Source: Bin80 sp965219915 (GTDB taxonomy: Bacteria; Bacteroidota; Rhodothermia; Rhodothermales; Bin80). From it: a DNA stretch of 64,000 bases. Both the position numbers and the translations under genes were made by a program. How positions within the stretch are numbered: position 1 is the first letter of the stretch; every line of letters starts with the position of its first letter. The notes under the pieces are model-generated. The model made no database searches, was not told where the DNA came from, and saw only the letters and a program-made list of their open reading frames with translations. Shown here one piece after another: positions 9,044 through 18,055 of the stretch. The stretch lies in NCBI GenBank assembly GCA_965219915.1, contig OZ244794.1:3038001-3102000 (forward strand), in the 5' to 3' direction.

Positions 9044-10020
9044 TTCCAAGTCTTATGCCTTCAATTGCAATGCAAGCCATAAGCTTGACCCTCTTCACTG
9101 GTCCGAAGGTGCCTGCAATGGGCTGCATCTGAGGGAAGAGCACTTCGCTCCAAAGTAACGGTGATCCAGGTGATTGACAAAAGCACCACATAGTCACTCC
9201 CCACAGACATTCCGGTCAGTAATGCTGATGTGGAGCACACATACAGCAAGCTGCTAGATCATGTTACATGTAGACGCTGGACAAACTCCCAGCTAAATTA
9301 CATTCATCGGTCAATGAATTGCCTTTTGCTCTACCCCGGAGTACGACGAAAAGATCCGCAACTGTCTCATCAAACCAATATCCTTAGATCGTGCTACAAA
9401 GGCTTTGTGCAAGATATTTTCGACCGAAAAATCCTACCTGATGATTTCAGTATGTACCTGCATGTACCAACCGGAAGTGAATCGGCTAGGGTACCTCCAG
9501 TCTGTGAGAGGCATCTATGTACTTACCTCTTGCCAAATATCGCTTCCTGTGCAGACTAGAATCTTACCACGTACTCGATGACTGATCGTGAGACTAGTAC
9601 CCGTGAGAAATGGAGACCGGAGGATCCGTTAACTTCGTTTGAAGTCCAACACGACTTTACCCCGAATGACTTTGAATCTCAATTTAATTCTAATCTGGGG
9701 AATGCCTTTGGCATTGAGCCAAGTATCACGCTGACTGCTTGGTTTCGTCCTCACAGCCGAAGTAAAGATGTGCACGGCTTATTTCTAATAGGTGCAGAGA
9801 TACACCCAGGGAAACGAGTACAGGGAGTTATTCTATCGACTAGCGCAACGATGCACTCCATCCGAGAAGATTATGAGTTGTGACTATTGTGGAAGTGCCT
9901 CTTGCAAAGTTCCCAAATCGCGGGGTTCGTTAGAAACCAACAGCAGTATCAAAACTCAGCGGGTGCGTAATCCTAATTAGCAGCTGAAAAATAGTTTGGA
10001 GCTTCTACTTAAATCATGAA
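9044..10020. other. Non-coding gap apart from the crtI remnant
   Basis: Between the DUF5916 stop and the beta-propeller gene only the crtI remnant can be recognised. From 9044 to about 9190 I found no frame matching the missing part of crtI, and from 9884 to 10020 I see no gene or structured RNA. Confidence 0.5.
9194..9883 (+). pseudogene. crtI: Phytoene desaturase (crtI) 3' remnant with in-frame stop
   Basis: One reading frame translates to the C-terminal 40% of a CrtI-type carotenoid desaturase. It runs VSNADVEHTYSKLL, CRRWTNSQLNYIHRSMNCLL, FDRKILPDDFSMYLHVPT and LLPNIASCAD, then an in-frame TAG at 9557-9559 where the family has Trp. The same frame then continues through FTPNDFESQFNSNLGNAFGI, ITLTAWFRPHSRSKDVHGLF and LIGAEIHPGKRVQGVIL to TGA at 9881-9883. 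The FAD-binding N-terminal half is absent: the frame is closed by TAG at 9191-9193, and the DUF5916 gene ends at 9043. In the normal enzyme the last part is GAGTHPG; here it is GAEIHPGK, so missense decay is also visible. It cannot encode a working enzyme. Confidence 0.87.
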
Positions 10021-10062
10021 ATGAGTCATATATTCAGGGGCTGTCAATTATATCAGTTAGAG

Positions 10063-11241
10063 ATGGAATCCTATAAACGCCCCAGATACCTCTCTGCTTG
10101 GGAGTATTGCAAAGTGCTAGCCTGCTTAATTCTTACTATCTCCTTTCTGCCATCCTGTGCGACTGACAATACGGGAGGAACTGAGGATTCTATATCGTAT
10201 GGATTCGGACTCACCGAACTGTTTCGACTTGGTGACGAATCCAGGGGGGACACGATTTTATTCGGCAGCATTGGAAAGCTCGTAGCTGTTGACGGATCTG
10301 GCCGGATTTTCATAGGAGAGCAACAAGATCCCATAGTCTATGTTCTTGATACAGATGGAGGTCTAATCAAAACAATTGGCCGGGAAGGCAGCGGTCCTGG
10401 TGCCTTCTATAGACTGTCATCTATTCATATAGGTTCAGCCGATACGCTATACATCTTCGACTACAACTTAGGGTATCTGTCGGTATATGAACCGGAGGGT
10501 CTAGAACTGGCCTATAGTATTGCAGTCTCCTATGATGACTCGCTTGGGAAGTCCTACTCTTTAGTCGGCACTCTTGATACGGGTTATCTATTTACGTACG
10601 GTCGGCCCATACGAGCCGGTAGTCCTTCACGGGAACGACGTATGCACGTTATGCTAGTCACTTGGGCGAGGGAAATTATACATCCTCCTGTACATTCTAT
10701 TCTGGCTGAGGACTGGTTGAGTGATGCAAACGATGGAAGAGTATTCGCATACAGAATGCCTTTCCCCATCGGGCGTGAGACTGTTCTGCGTATGGGGCCA
10801 AAAGGAAACCTGTTTGCGGGTTGGACGGAATCTATAGACATCGCGGTCGTTTCGCCGGATGGAACCAAGCACGATACTGTCAGACACTCCCTCGCACCTG
10901 TTCCTCTGACTCGCCAAGAGATAAAACTCTTTGCCGAGGGAGTATCTGATGGATTTTTTGACTGGTCTTATGACGTGATTCTTGCGGCCGATCTGCCCGC
11001 GACTAAACCCGCATTTGAGACGTTTGTCGTTGACGATCTCGAACGCATCTGGATAAAAACTACTTCGCCGTCAGCAGCCGATACCGCACGCTGGCTCATC
11101 CTTGATCAAAAAAGTCAAATAAAGGGCGAAATTCGACTCCCCAAACACACGAACCTGCGTGTTATTCGACATGGGCGGGCTTATGCAATAGATGACGAAG
11201 AGGAGAATCTTCTGGTTGTGTACCAAATTCGGGAACAATAG
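10063..11241 (+). CDS. 6-bladed beta-propeller lipoprotein
   Basis: Starting at the ATG at 10063 gives 392 residues and a clean lipoprotein signal (hydrophobic VLACLILTISF, lipobox LPSC, Cys32); an in-frame ATG at 10021 would add 14 residues before it. The mature part shows repeated NHL-like blades: GSIGKLVAVDGSGRIFIGEQ, PIVYVLDTDGGLIKTIGREG, GPGAFYRLSSIHIGSADTLY and LSVYEPEGLEL. This is the 6-bladed propeller family common in Bacteroidota. Such proteins are anchored in the envelope and usually bind ligands or partners; no catalytic residues are apparent. It is a monocistronic gene between the crtI remnant and a non-coding gap. Function unknown. Confidence 0.83.
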   Translation: MESYKRPRYLSAWEYCKVLACLILTISFLPSCATDNTGGTEDSISYGFGLTELFRLGDESRGDTILFGSIGKLVAVDGSGRIFIGEQQDPIVYVLDTDGGLIKTIGREGSGPGAFYRLSSIHIGSADTLYIFDYNLGYLSVYEPEGLELAYSIAVSYDDSLGKSYSLVGTLDTGYLFTYGRPIRAGSPSRERRMHVMLVTWAREIIHPPVHSILAEDWLSDANDGRVFAYRMPFPIGRETVLRMGPKGNLFAGWTESIDIAVVSPDGTKHDTVRHSLAPVPLTRQEIKLFAEGVSDGFFDWSYDVILAADLPATKPAFETFVVDDLERIWIKTTSPSAADTARWLILDQKSQIKGEIRLPKHTNLRVIRHGRAYAIDDEEENLLVVYQIREQ

Positions 11242-11601
11242 TCAATCTATTCTACGGCGTTTAACTGTGTCCAATTCTGTCGGGCGTACACAAACACTAA
11301 CTCAAATCCCAAGTACCGCAGACACACTTTACGTCGCCCATTGGAAGTTCGGGCTGGCGAATCGGACCGGAGTGGGTGGGCCTCAACACGACTGAACTCC
11401 TACCGCTGAGCGCCATCAGGATCAGAAGTTCCGCGCCAGAATTAATGATCTGAATATTAGTTACTCTCCCCCCTTACGAGATCCGATATGAATCGCTGGC
11501 ACATCAACAAACCGATTAGTAGAATTCTATCTCAACACCGCTCCATGTCCTGCATGTTATCGATCTGCCTGATGTTTTACCGCATATAAACTGCCCCCTT
11601 C
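11242..11601. other. Intergenic gap, nothing recognised
   Basis: This 360-bp gap separates the convergent 3' ends of the propeller gene and bshC. I found no coding frame, RNA gene or clear terminator hairpin. Confidence 0.5.
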
Positions 11602-13197
11602 TTATGATAATGTCAGCAGCTGGTGCTGTGAGGTCAACTCGATATCCAGCCCCGAACGCACTTGATCTAGAAAACCCTCACCATACTTAACCAGATAATA
11701 GAGTGCAGGCAATACGCGCTCCTGGAAACTCCCGTTAGGATACAGCGCCTGTTTACAATATTCAATCTGCGCCCGCGTCTGTTCATGACGACGCTTCTCT
11801 GCACGCTCTGCACGCCGTTGCAGTTTGGACAACTCCTTGCCCCACTGAGCCCGCATCGCCTCCACCGTAGGACGTAAGGTGGCGTCTACGTCCGTTACAG
11901 CTGGTCTCAACCCCTCCACACCCGCGTCAAGTACGATTGCGGCTCTCTCAAATGCACGTTCGAGTTCTGTCCCCTCAAGTACACGCCTGCGCATGAGTTC
12001 AGAGGTCTGATGCCGTAGCTCATCGACCTCCAGCTCGTGGCGCTGCATGAGCTTTTCCACACGTGGTTCGATTATCGTCAGGCTCGCCCGTGGAAAAATG
12101 ACAGGCATTGGGCGCTTCGCCCAAGTGTACAATGACTTGAACTGGGCGAAATAAGCAATCTCACCTGGGCCAGCTACATAGGCTACTGTCGGGAGCAGCG
12201 AGTCCTGTACAAGCGGCCGCATTACGACATTAGGACTAAGACTGCAAGGAGGAATGTCCGCAATCCCGTCAAGTGGAATCATATTTCCGGAAAACCGCGC
12301 TCTGTAGCCCCTACCTGTCGGGTCTAGTGCCTCTCGCCCTGAATTACCCAACACAAATACATTCCCTGGATTAACATGAACCTGAGCATGGTAATCCTCT
12401 TCAAGTTCTTTACTGGTTGCCTTCAGTGCAGCATGCGTTGCAGTGTACTCACTCAACTCGCGTCTCAGCAAAGGAGCCACCAACTGTTTGAGTCGACAGT
12501 CTTCCGGGTTCATAAAAACCATCGAACCACTACCTAACAAGGAGGACAGTGTGTGTGCAAACGCATCTGCAAACGTCACCCCTTGACCATAGGCGGCGTA
12601 GTGAGTGGCAAATATGTCGTCCCTAAACGATGTGTCTGGTAATGCCTCACGAAGCTCAGCGACCACCCGATCAATATCCTTCCCGAAAACAAGATCTCCA
12701 ACACTTCCAAGGTTGCCCGTCTCGGGCTGTTTATAGCCCTCGTACCATATCTGTTTTCCAGGAACGGCGACACCTTTGACTTCATCAAGATCATGATCAG
12801 CTCCCTCTATCCAGAAGACCGGTATGACCGGACGCGAGAGTTTTCGCGACAGACGCTCCGCCAACCGCATGGTCGTCAGTGCTTTGTAGAGCGTGTATAG
12901 TGGGCCACCGAATATACCAACCTGCTGACCGGTTACCACGGCCATTGAGCGCGGATCACGTAGTTGTGACGCAAGACGGCCATTATTCCAGCCCAGGTTT
13001 TGCTCTTCCAGCACATCTACCAATACGGTCCGGTCGATAGGGCTGGCCGTCAGGCTCTGGGCAACTGCCTCGTAGCTCCTATCTTCGCGCCAGTCTCCGG
13101 TATAATATGGGGCCAATCGGTCGTAATCCGTGACATATGTCGCAAAAAGCCGAGACACTCCCTTCGTTCCCGAATAGGGAATTGACTCTTGTATCAT
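11602..13197 (-). CDS. bshC: Bacillithiol biosynthesis cysteine-adding enzyme BshC
   Basis: BshC is proposed to add Cys to GlcN-malate, the last step of bacillithiol synthesis, in the cytoplasm. The 531-residue length is typical. The nucleotide-binding region shows the family signature TGQQVGIFGGPLYTLYKAL near residue 90, followed by PVIPVFWIEGADHDLDEV (HDLDEV is the conserved acidic/His segment). A long coiled-coil (roughly 400-490, with LSKLQRRAERAEKRRHEQTR) precedes a C-terminal segment ending GLDIELTSQHQLLTL. It lies 36 nt after the nuclease-like gene and is the last gene of the his/recX run. bshA and bshB are not in the window. Confidence 0.94.
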   Translation of the reverse strand: MIQESIPYSGTKGVSRLFATYVTDYDRLAPYYTGDWREDRSYEAVAQSLTASPIDRTVLVDVLEEQNLGWNNGRLASQLRDPRSMAVVTGQQVGIFGGPLYTLYKALTTMRLAERLSRKLSRPVIPVFWIEGADHDLDEVKGVAVPGKQIWYEGYKQPETGNLGSVGDLVFGKDIDRVVAELREALPDTSFRDDIFATHYAAYGQGVTFADAFAHTLSSLLGSGSMVFMNPEDCRLKQLVAPLLRRELSEYTATHAALKATSKELEEDYHAQVHVNPGNVFVLGNSGREALDPTGRGYRARFSGNMIPLDGIADIPPCSLSPNVVMRPLVQDSLLPTVAYVAGPGEIAYFAQFKSLYTWAKRPMPVIFPRASLTIIEPRVEKLMQRHELEVDELRHQTSELMRRRVLEGTELERAFERAAIVLDAGVEGLRPAVTDVDATLRPTVEAMRAQWGKELSKLQRRAERAEKRRHEQTRAQIEYCKQALYPNGSFQERVLPALYYLVKYGEGFLDQVRSGLDIELTSQHQLLTLS

Positions 13198-13233
13198 CTT
13201 GACCTGGTAGTCGTTGGCAGGAGTTCTGGAGCA

Positions 13234-13803
13234 CTACTCGGGCTCTTTGATTCGGGCAAGAGCATCTCGCAAACGGGCAGCTTCTTCATAGTCTTCTTTT
13301 TCAATCGCGCGCGCCAGTTGCTGCTCTAATTGTTTAGTTGGAGATACTCTCTCCTGGGTTTCCTCTTCGTACGCCGGCAATTCTGGCTCTCCTATCGGGA
13401 TACCGGCTTCCTCAAGCACGGTCTCCGCTACAAAAATGTCTACATCTAATCGCACAGCTATGGCAACAGCATCACTGGGACGTGAGTCCAACTGATCATA
13501 GTTTCCATCTTGGACGAAGCGGATCTTTGCATAGAATGTACCATCTTTCAACCCATCAATCACAATATCCTCTACTTGCATTCCAGCTTGCTGTATCAGG
13601 CTGCAAAAAAGGTCATGTGACATGGGTCGCGGCGAAGTTCGATTTTCGATACCGAGGATAATCGCGGTAGCTTCATTTTCCCCAACAACTATCGGTAATC
13701 TCCGAGGACCATCCATCTCCCCCAATACCAATATGAATGCCCCGCCACTAGCTGGGCTGGTCGACAATCCCACGACCTCAACGGCAACCATTTCCCTATT
13801 CAT
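13234..13803 (-). CDS. Bifunctional-nuclease (DUF151) domain protein with UvrB/UvrC motif
   Basis: 189 residues in two parts. Residues 1-135 match the BFN/DUF151 fold (VEVVGLSTSPASGGAFILVL, LPIVVGENEATAI, the RPMSHDLF segment, and the conserved DSRPSDAVAIAVRL). Residues 150-186 form a UvrB/UvrC-type helical hairpin (LEQQLARAIEKEDYEEAARL), a clamp-interaction motif also found at the end of Bacteroidota BFN proteins. Plant homologues have been reported as RNase/DNase; in bacteria the role is open. It is 38 nt after hisC and 36 nt before bshC, so it is most likely co-transcribed with both. Confidence 0.9.
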   Translation of the reverse strand: MNREMVAVEVVGLSTSPASGGAFILVLGEMDGPRRLPIVVGENEATAIILGIENRTSPRPMSHDLFCSLIQQAGMQVEDIVIDGLKDGTFYAKIRFVQDGNYDQLDSRPSDAVAIAVRLDVDIFVAETVLEEAGIPIGEPELPAYEEETQERVSPTKQLEQQLARAIEKEDYEEAARLRDALARIKEPE

Positions 13804-13841
13804 TATGATGCTTATGGTACATTACCGAACGGATGTAGAAC

Positions 13842-14927
13842 CTACAACATTGCGTCAGTCAACGCTTTTAGGAATCTCCTGTTCTCAGCTGGTGCACCCG
13901 CACTCACACGCAAAAAACCTCTAAGCTCTGGATATCCGCTCATATTGCGCACCAGAACTCCCCTATCAGCCAACGCGCTAAATAATTTTTGCCCGTCGCA
14001 TGGAGGCCGAAAAGTAACAAAATTCGCCTGCCCCGCGAGCACCCGCATACCCTCTATTTCCTTCAACGCATCAATCAATCCTTTTGTACCTGAGCGAATT
14101 AACTCCAGACGATCCTGGATCAACTGTGAATGATCAAGAAGCAGTTTGGTCACATAGGCAGTGAATCGGTCAATCATGAAAGGGGGTCGAATCTTCATGA
14201 TTTCACCCATGAGGGCCGGATGACCGACCAAGTAACCCAACCGCGAACCCGCCAGGCCGAACGCCTTGGAAAAAGTTCTTAGCAGAATCACATTAGGATA
14301 ATGACTCAGCAGACTAAGCATACTCGGTTCGTCTGCAAACTCTATATATGCTTCATCAATCAACACGAGACCCGCTGTGGCATCCGCAATTGCTCTTAGC
14401 TCTGCGAGAGGAACCACCAGGCCTGTAGGATTATTGGGAGAAGTTATAACTACCATGGAAGGGCCAGTCTTCTCGATAGCTGTAAGAATACCCTCCGTAT
14501 CAAATCCGAGGCTTTGTAGAGGTGCGACAGAAATCACTTCGCCTCCGAAAATATGGACGACCCGCTCATAAAACGAAAACATTGGACGCGGCAATACCAC
14601 GCTGGTGCGAGTCGCGATAAAGGTCAGACCCAAGGAATACGTCAATTCGTTGGAACCGTTGCCGATAATTATTCCTTCTGGATCCCAGCCAACGTTGGAC
14701 GCGATCAATTCCGCAAGATCGTACGGTTGTTCCGATGGGTAGCGATTAAAGGCAATCTCCTTCCAGCCCGCAAATACAGCGTCCTTCAACGCTTCGGGCA
14801 AATCAAAAGGACTTTCGTTCTGGTTCAGCTTAACCGAAATATCTCCGGTCGGTACACCAACCTTGTAGGGATGTTGTTCGCGAACTTCCGGTCGAACCCT
14901 GGCGAGTACTTCACCTAACTTACTCAT
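13842..14927 (-). CDS. hisC: Histidinol-phosphate aminotransferase
   Basis: A fold-type I PLP enzyme that converts imidazole acetol phosphate to histidinol phosphate. It has NQNESPFDLP near the start, GNGSNELTYSLGLTF, the TSPNNPTGLVVPLAEL Asn, IDEAYIEFADEPSM (the PLP-binding Asp), and the Schiff-base Lys in RTFSKAFGLAGSRLGYL. The ATG at 14927 is preferred over 14960: it follows an AGGA site, gives the family N-terminus MSKLGEVLARVRPEV, and overlaps the hisD stop by 8 nt (ATGAGTAA), a coupling arrangement. The length of 361 residues is normal. Expression probably follows hisD; no attenuator can be seen because the operon begins further upstream. Confidence 0.93.
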   Translation of the reverse strand: MSKLGEVLARVRPEVREQHPYKVGVPTGDISVKLNQNESPFDLPEALKDAVFAGWKEIAFNRYPSEQPYDLAELIASNVGWDPEGIIIGNGSNELTYSLGLTFIATRTSVVLPRPMFSFYERVVHIFGGEVISVAPLQSLGFDTEGILTAIEKTGPSMVVITSPNNPTGLVVPLAELRAIADATAGLVLIDEAYIEFADEPSMLSLLSHYPNVILLRTFSKAFGLAGSRLGYLVGHPALMGEIMKIRPPFMIDRFTAYVTKLLLDHSQLIQDRLELIRSGTKGLIDALKEIEGMRVLAGQANFVTFRPPCDGQKLFSALADRGVLVRNMSGYPELRGFLRVSAGAPAENRRFLKALTDAML

Positions 14928-16188
14928 TTGTCCTGATCCTAGACTCAGCGCTACGCGCATGTCCCTCTAGTCCTTCACTTCGAGCCATCAGGGCAATATC
15001 ACTGGCCGTACGTTCCAATCGCTGCTGACTGTATTTAATTACACTTTGCCGCTTTACAAAATCATCAACCCCCAAGGCGGATGCAAATCTGGCAGTCCCA
15101 CCCGTTGGCAGGACGTGATTAGGCCCCGCATAGTAATCCCCAACCACCTCGGGAGACCAAGAACCCATAAATACCGCACCCGCATTGTGAACGCGCTCCA
15201 GCATACCCCATGGATCTGCAACCATAAGCTCCAGATGTTCCGGGGCAATTCTGTTAACCATGTCAATGGCTTTACCCATAGAAGCCGTTACAATCGCTGC
15301 GCCATGTTCACGTAAAGCAACAGATACAATATCCGCACGAGGAAGGTCGACCGAAAAATCCTGTAACGCTTTGCAGACCGCTTCTGCAACCGCCACCTCT
15401 GACGTAACCAGTATTGCTGATGCCCCGGGATCATGTTCAGCCTGCGCAATGAGATCATAGGCGATCCAGTCGGTCCTACCGGTTTGATCGGCCAGGACAA
15501 CCAACTCACTGGGCCCGGCGAGACTGTCAATACTTACGTGACCAAAAACGAGTTTTTTGGCCGCTGTAACATACGCATTGCCCGGCCCCACAATCTTGTC
15601 CACACGGGGGATAGACTCGGTTCCAAACGCGAGTGCTGCGATAGCCTGCGCACCTCCAACGGCATACACATTCTTTATATCCAACATGTATGCAGCGGCC
15701 ATGATTTCTGGGTGAGGCAATCCAGATGGCCCGGGTGGACTCGTAAGATGTATACTCCCTACGCCTGCTACTTGAGCGGGGATTGCCGTCATCAAAACGC
15801 TGGATGGGTAGGCAGCGGTGCCACCCGGGACATACAAACCCGCACGGTCTACTGGTAAAATACGCTGCCCCAGACGCACATCATCCCCATCATCCACATA
15901 CCAGGATTCCCGCTGCTGTCTCAGATGATATCGACGTATGTTATCTGCTGCAGCCTGAAAAACACGCCTCCATGATGGTTTTGAATCCACCCACGCCGCC
16001 TCCAGTTTCGAAGCAGGCACACGGATTGTGGATAACTGCACACCGTCGAGCTCGCGAGTATACCTGAACAGAGCACGATCCCCGTACTCGGAAACATTCC
16101 TGACTATACCGGAAACGACCTTCTCTACCTCCAGGTGAAGACTAACCGGCTTCCGCTTCCAATCCTCCGCCGCAATCAAGGGGATCAT
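14920..16188 (-). CDS. hisD: Histidinol dehydrogenase
   Basis: This zinc- and NAD-dependent enzyme oxidises histidinol to histidine in two steps, ending histidine biosynthesis. At 422 residues it is full length. Visible family blocks are GLYVPGGTAAYPSSVLMTAI, AVGGAQAIAALAFGTESI, VDKIVGPGNAYVTAAKK, SIDSLAGPSELVVLAD, the zinc-binding LIAQAEHDPGASAILVTSE (Gln and His), and GPNHVLPTGGTARFASAL. It is preceded by the DUF3276 gene (15 nt) and overlaps hisC by 8 nt. Only hisD and hisC of the pathway are here, so the other his genes must be elsewhere. Confidence 0.96.
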   Translation of the reverse strand: MIPLIAAEDWKRKPVSLHLEVEKVVSGIVRNVSEYGDRALFRYTRELDGVQLSTIRVPASKLEAAWVDSKPSWRRVFQAAADNIRRYHLRQQRESWYVDDGDDVRLGQRILPVDRAGLYVPGGTAAYPSSVLMTAIPAQVAGVGSIHLTSPPGPSGLPHPEIMAAAYMLDIKNVYAVGGAQAIAALAFGTESIPRVDKIVGPGNAYVTAAKKLVFGHVSIDSLAGPSELVVLADQTGRTDWIAYDLIAQAEHDPGASAILVTSEVAVAEAVCKALQDFSVDLPRADIVSVALREHGAAIVTASMGKAIDMVNRIAPEHLELMVADPWGMLERVHNAGAVFMGSWSPEVVGDYYAGPNHVLPTGGTARFASALGVDDFVKRQSVIKYSQQRLERTASDIALMARSEGLEGHARSAESRIRTNE

Positions 16189-16203
16189 GGCCCGGATCTC
16201 AGG

Positions 16204-16563
16204 CTACTGATCGTCGTCCCGCGGTGGGGATTCAAGTGTCGGATAGCCATAGAACTCGTAATCCGGCAACCGCTCTGTTCGTACATGCTCCATTGCCGCG
16301 TACAACCCCTTGATAAACTTGGCAAAATCTTCCTTGTAGACGAAGATCTTGTGCTTTTCATGATGGTCACCAACACGCTTGCTCTCCGTGATGACTATGA
16401 AATAGTCCTCGCCAGATCGAGTTGTTTTAACATCGAAAAAGTAAGTACGCCGCCCTGCCCGGACCCGTTTCGAAAAAACCTCATCGCGGTACCTGGACTC
16501 TTTATTACGGCGCGGCTGCACCTCATCCCAATGTCCTTTGTCGTCTTTATAATCGTCGTTCAT
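16204..16563 (-). CDS. DUF3276 (PUR-alpha-like) nucleic-acid-binding protein
   Basis: 119 residues with a single PUR-type repeat: a charged N-terminal tail (MNDDYKDDKGHWDEVQPRR), then VFSKRVRAGRRTYFFDVKTT and SGEDYFIVITESKRV, and a helix FVYKEDFAKFIKGLYAAMEH. The family is typical of Bacteroidota and spirochaetes; the Borrelia homologue binds DNA and RNA. The acidic DDDQ tail is common. It is the gene immediately before hisD (15 nt), so co-transcription is expected; a regulatory role on this operon is possible but unproven. Confidence 0.9.
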   Translation of the reverse strand: MNDDYKDDKGHWDEVQPRRNKESRYRDEVFSKRVRAGRRTYFFDVKTTRSGEDYFIVITESKRVGDHHEKHKIFVYKEDFAKFIKGLYAAMEHVRTERLPDYEFYGYPTLESPPRDDDQ

Positions 16564-16604
16564 CGCTGGATCCGCTTTCGCTGTTATATAATCGTGTTTT
16601 TTTG

Positions 16605-17396
16605 CTAAACATGCAACTTGGGAGATTGAGCCACAGCGTGGACCAACAACTTCGTCAAATTAGCCTGTGCATTTAATGCAGCACGAAGCACTTCTGCATG
16701 CCCCAATTTTCTATTGCTTAACCCAGAGGCTTTGTTGGTGATGATTGCTACTGCAAATACACGCATACCCAAAGCGGACGCCCACAGCGCCTCTGGCACT
16801 AGACTCATTCCAACGGCGTTGCCGCCTCTACGTTCAAAAGCAACTATCTCTGCCGGGGTTTCGTAGCTCGGCCCAATTGTCCATACAAATACCCCGCTCG
16901 ATACCCGCAATCCGTCAGAAGCCGCAATCACACGTCGCCTCCAGCCTGCATCGTACACAGCCTCCCGCTCAGCATTCGCCTGCAACGGTTGCGCACATAG
17001 ATGATCTTCAACGAGCATCATGCTCCCTGGATCCAGATCATCCCGTATTCCGCCTGCTGCACTCACCAAAACTATGTTACTGATACCCAATTCTCGGACT
17101 AAATGAACTTGGAAGGCAACATTCTTTTCAGGAATTCCCTCGTAGCAGTGAACACGCCCCTGAATTAACAGAACATCACGCTGGCCCAAGGTACCAGCCG
17201 TCACACGTCCAATATGTCCATCCACCGTGGGGAGTACGAACCCCGGAATATCCGAGGCAGGCATCTCCCAGTAATTGTTATCCAACTGTACACCCAGGCC
17301 GGACCCCAATACGATTGCAACCGAAGGTTGCCTGCCTCCCAGACAACCAAGAAGTCGACGACTCGCAGATTCAAGCCCAGACTGCGTTGAATTCAC
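16605..17396 (-). CDS. Purine-nucleoside phosphorylase (trimeric class)
   Basis: 263 residues of the PNP/MTAP family. It splits (deoxy)inosine and guanosine with phosphate for purine salvage. Seen are VAIVLGSGLGVQLDN (phosphate-binding Ser), LLIQGRVHCYEGIPEKNVAF, VLVSAAGGIRDDLDPGSMML, GPSYETPAEIVAFER, and AVGMSLVPEALWASALGM with the purine-binding Met; the usual GMSTVPE reads GMSLVPE. The base-recognising Asn is in AIITNKASGLSNRKLGHAEV. The start is GTG, whose GTGA overlaps the recX stop by 4 nt, so translation is coupled to recX. Confidence 0.93.
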   Translation of the reverse strand: MNSTQSGLESASRRLLGCLGGRQPSVAIVLGSGLGVQLDNNYWEMPASDIPGFVLPTVDGHIGRVTAGTLGQRDVLLIQGRVHCYEGIPEKNVAFQVHLVRELGISNIVLVSAAGGIRDDLDPGSMMLVEDHLCAQPLQANAEREAVYDAGWRRRVIAASDGLRVSSGVFVWTIGPSYETPAEIVAFERRGGNAVGMSLVPEALWASALGMRVFAVAIITNKASGLSNRKLGHAEVLRAALNAQANLTKLLVHAVAQSPKLHV

Positions 17397-18055
17397 CTTT
17401 GGCTCAGCACCTCTAGGGCTATTTCTTTCGACAATGTATACCCATAACCGCGTCGGATAAGGTAGTCTGCCAACTTTTTCTTTCGCTCTGGTAACGTGCC
17501 TTCTACCCTATCCCTGAATTTTTCCGCTATTTTTCTAGCACTCATGCTGTACATATCTGAACTCGCAGCCGCTGCGACCGCCTCTGTAACATAATCACTA
17601 GAGACTCCATCCTCGGTAAGTTCACGGCGGATCCTGCCAGGCCCATATCCTTTGTTCTTGAACCGCGCCTCGGCATACTCCATTGCATACCTGCGGTCGT
17701 CGATATAACCAAGCTCATAGAGATCGGCTATTATATCATTCAGTTCGTCTTTGGTCAATCCATTACGGGTTAAACGTTGACGCACTTGGTGCTCGGTCCT
17801 CGGAGCATAAGAAAGATACCGCAACGCCGCAGAGCGGCCCCGCAAGATCTTTTCACTGCACAGTAAAGTTTGCAAGTCCGATTCTCTGAGTTGTTGACCG
17901 ATATATAATCCTTCACGTACAGCCAGATCCGCGTGGACGCCAAACGCAAATTCTCCGTCAATGAAAACCGATGTTCGGGCAGAATTTCCAACCTGCTGTT
18001 TCAGTGCTGTTATTTTACCGGGTTTGACCAAGGGATCGCGATCACTGGCCATCAC
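17393..18055 (-). CDS. recX: RecX-family RecA regulator
   Basis: 220 residues. After a beta-rich N-terminal extension (ITALKQQVGNSARTSVFIDG, FAFGVHADLAVREGLYIGQQ), which is common in Bacteroidota RecX, three helical repeats follow. These are ALRYLSYAPRTEHQVRQRLT, then DELNDIIADLYELGYIDDRR (the hallmark YIDD-R-Y/F-A) and GPGRIRRELTEDGVSSDYVT, ending with IRRGYGYTLSKEIALEVL. RecX limits or modulates RecA filaments. No recA is adjacent. The gene overlaps DUF4249 upstream and PNP downstream by 4 nt each, an unexpected physical link between DNA repair, purine salvage and an outer-membrane signalling unit. Confidence 0.91.
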   Translation of the reverse strand: MMASDRDPLVKPGKITALKQQVGNSARTSVFIDGEFAFGVHADLAVREGLYIGQQLRESDLQTLLCSEKILRGRSAALRYLSYAPRTEHQVRQRLTRNGLTKDELNDIIADLYELGYIDDRRYAMEYAEARFKNKGYGPGRIRRELTEDGVSSDYVTEAVAAAASSDMYSMSARKIAEKFRDRVEGTLPERKKKLADYLIRRGYGYTLSKEIALEVLSQR

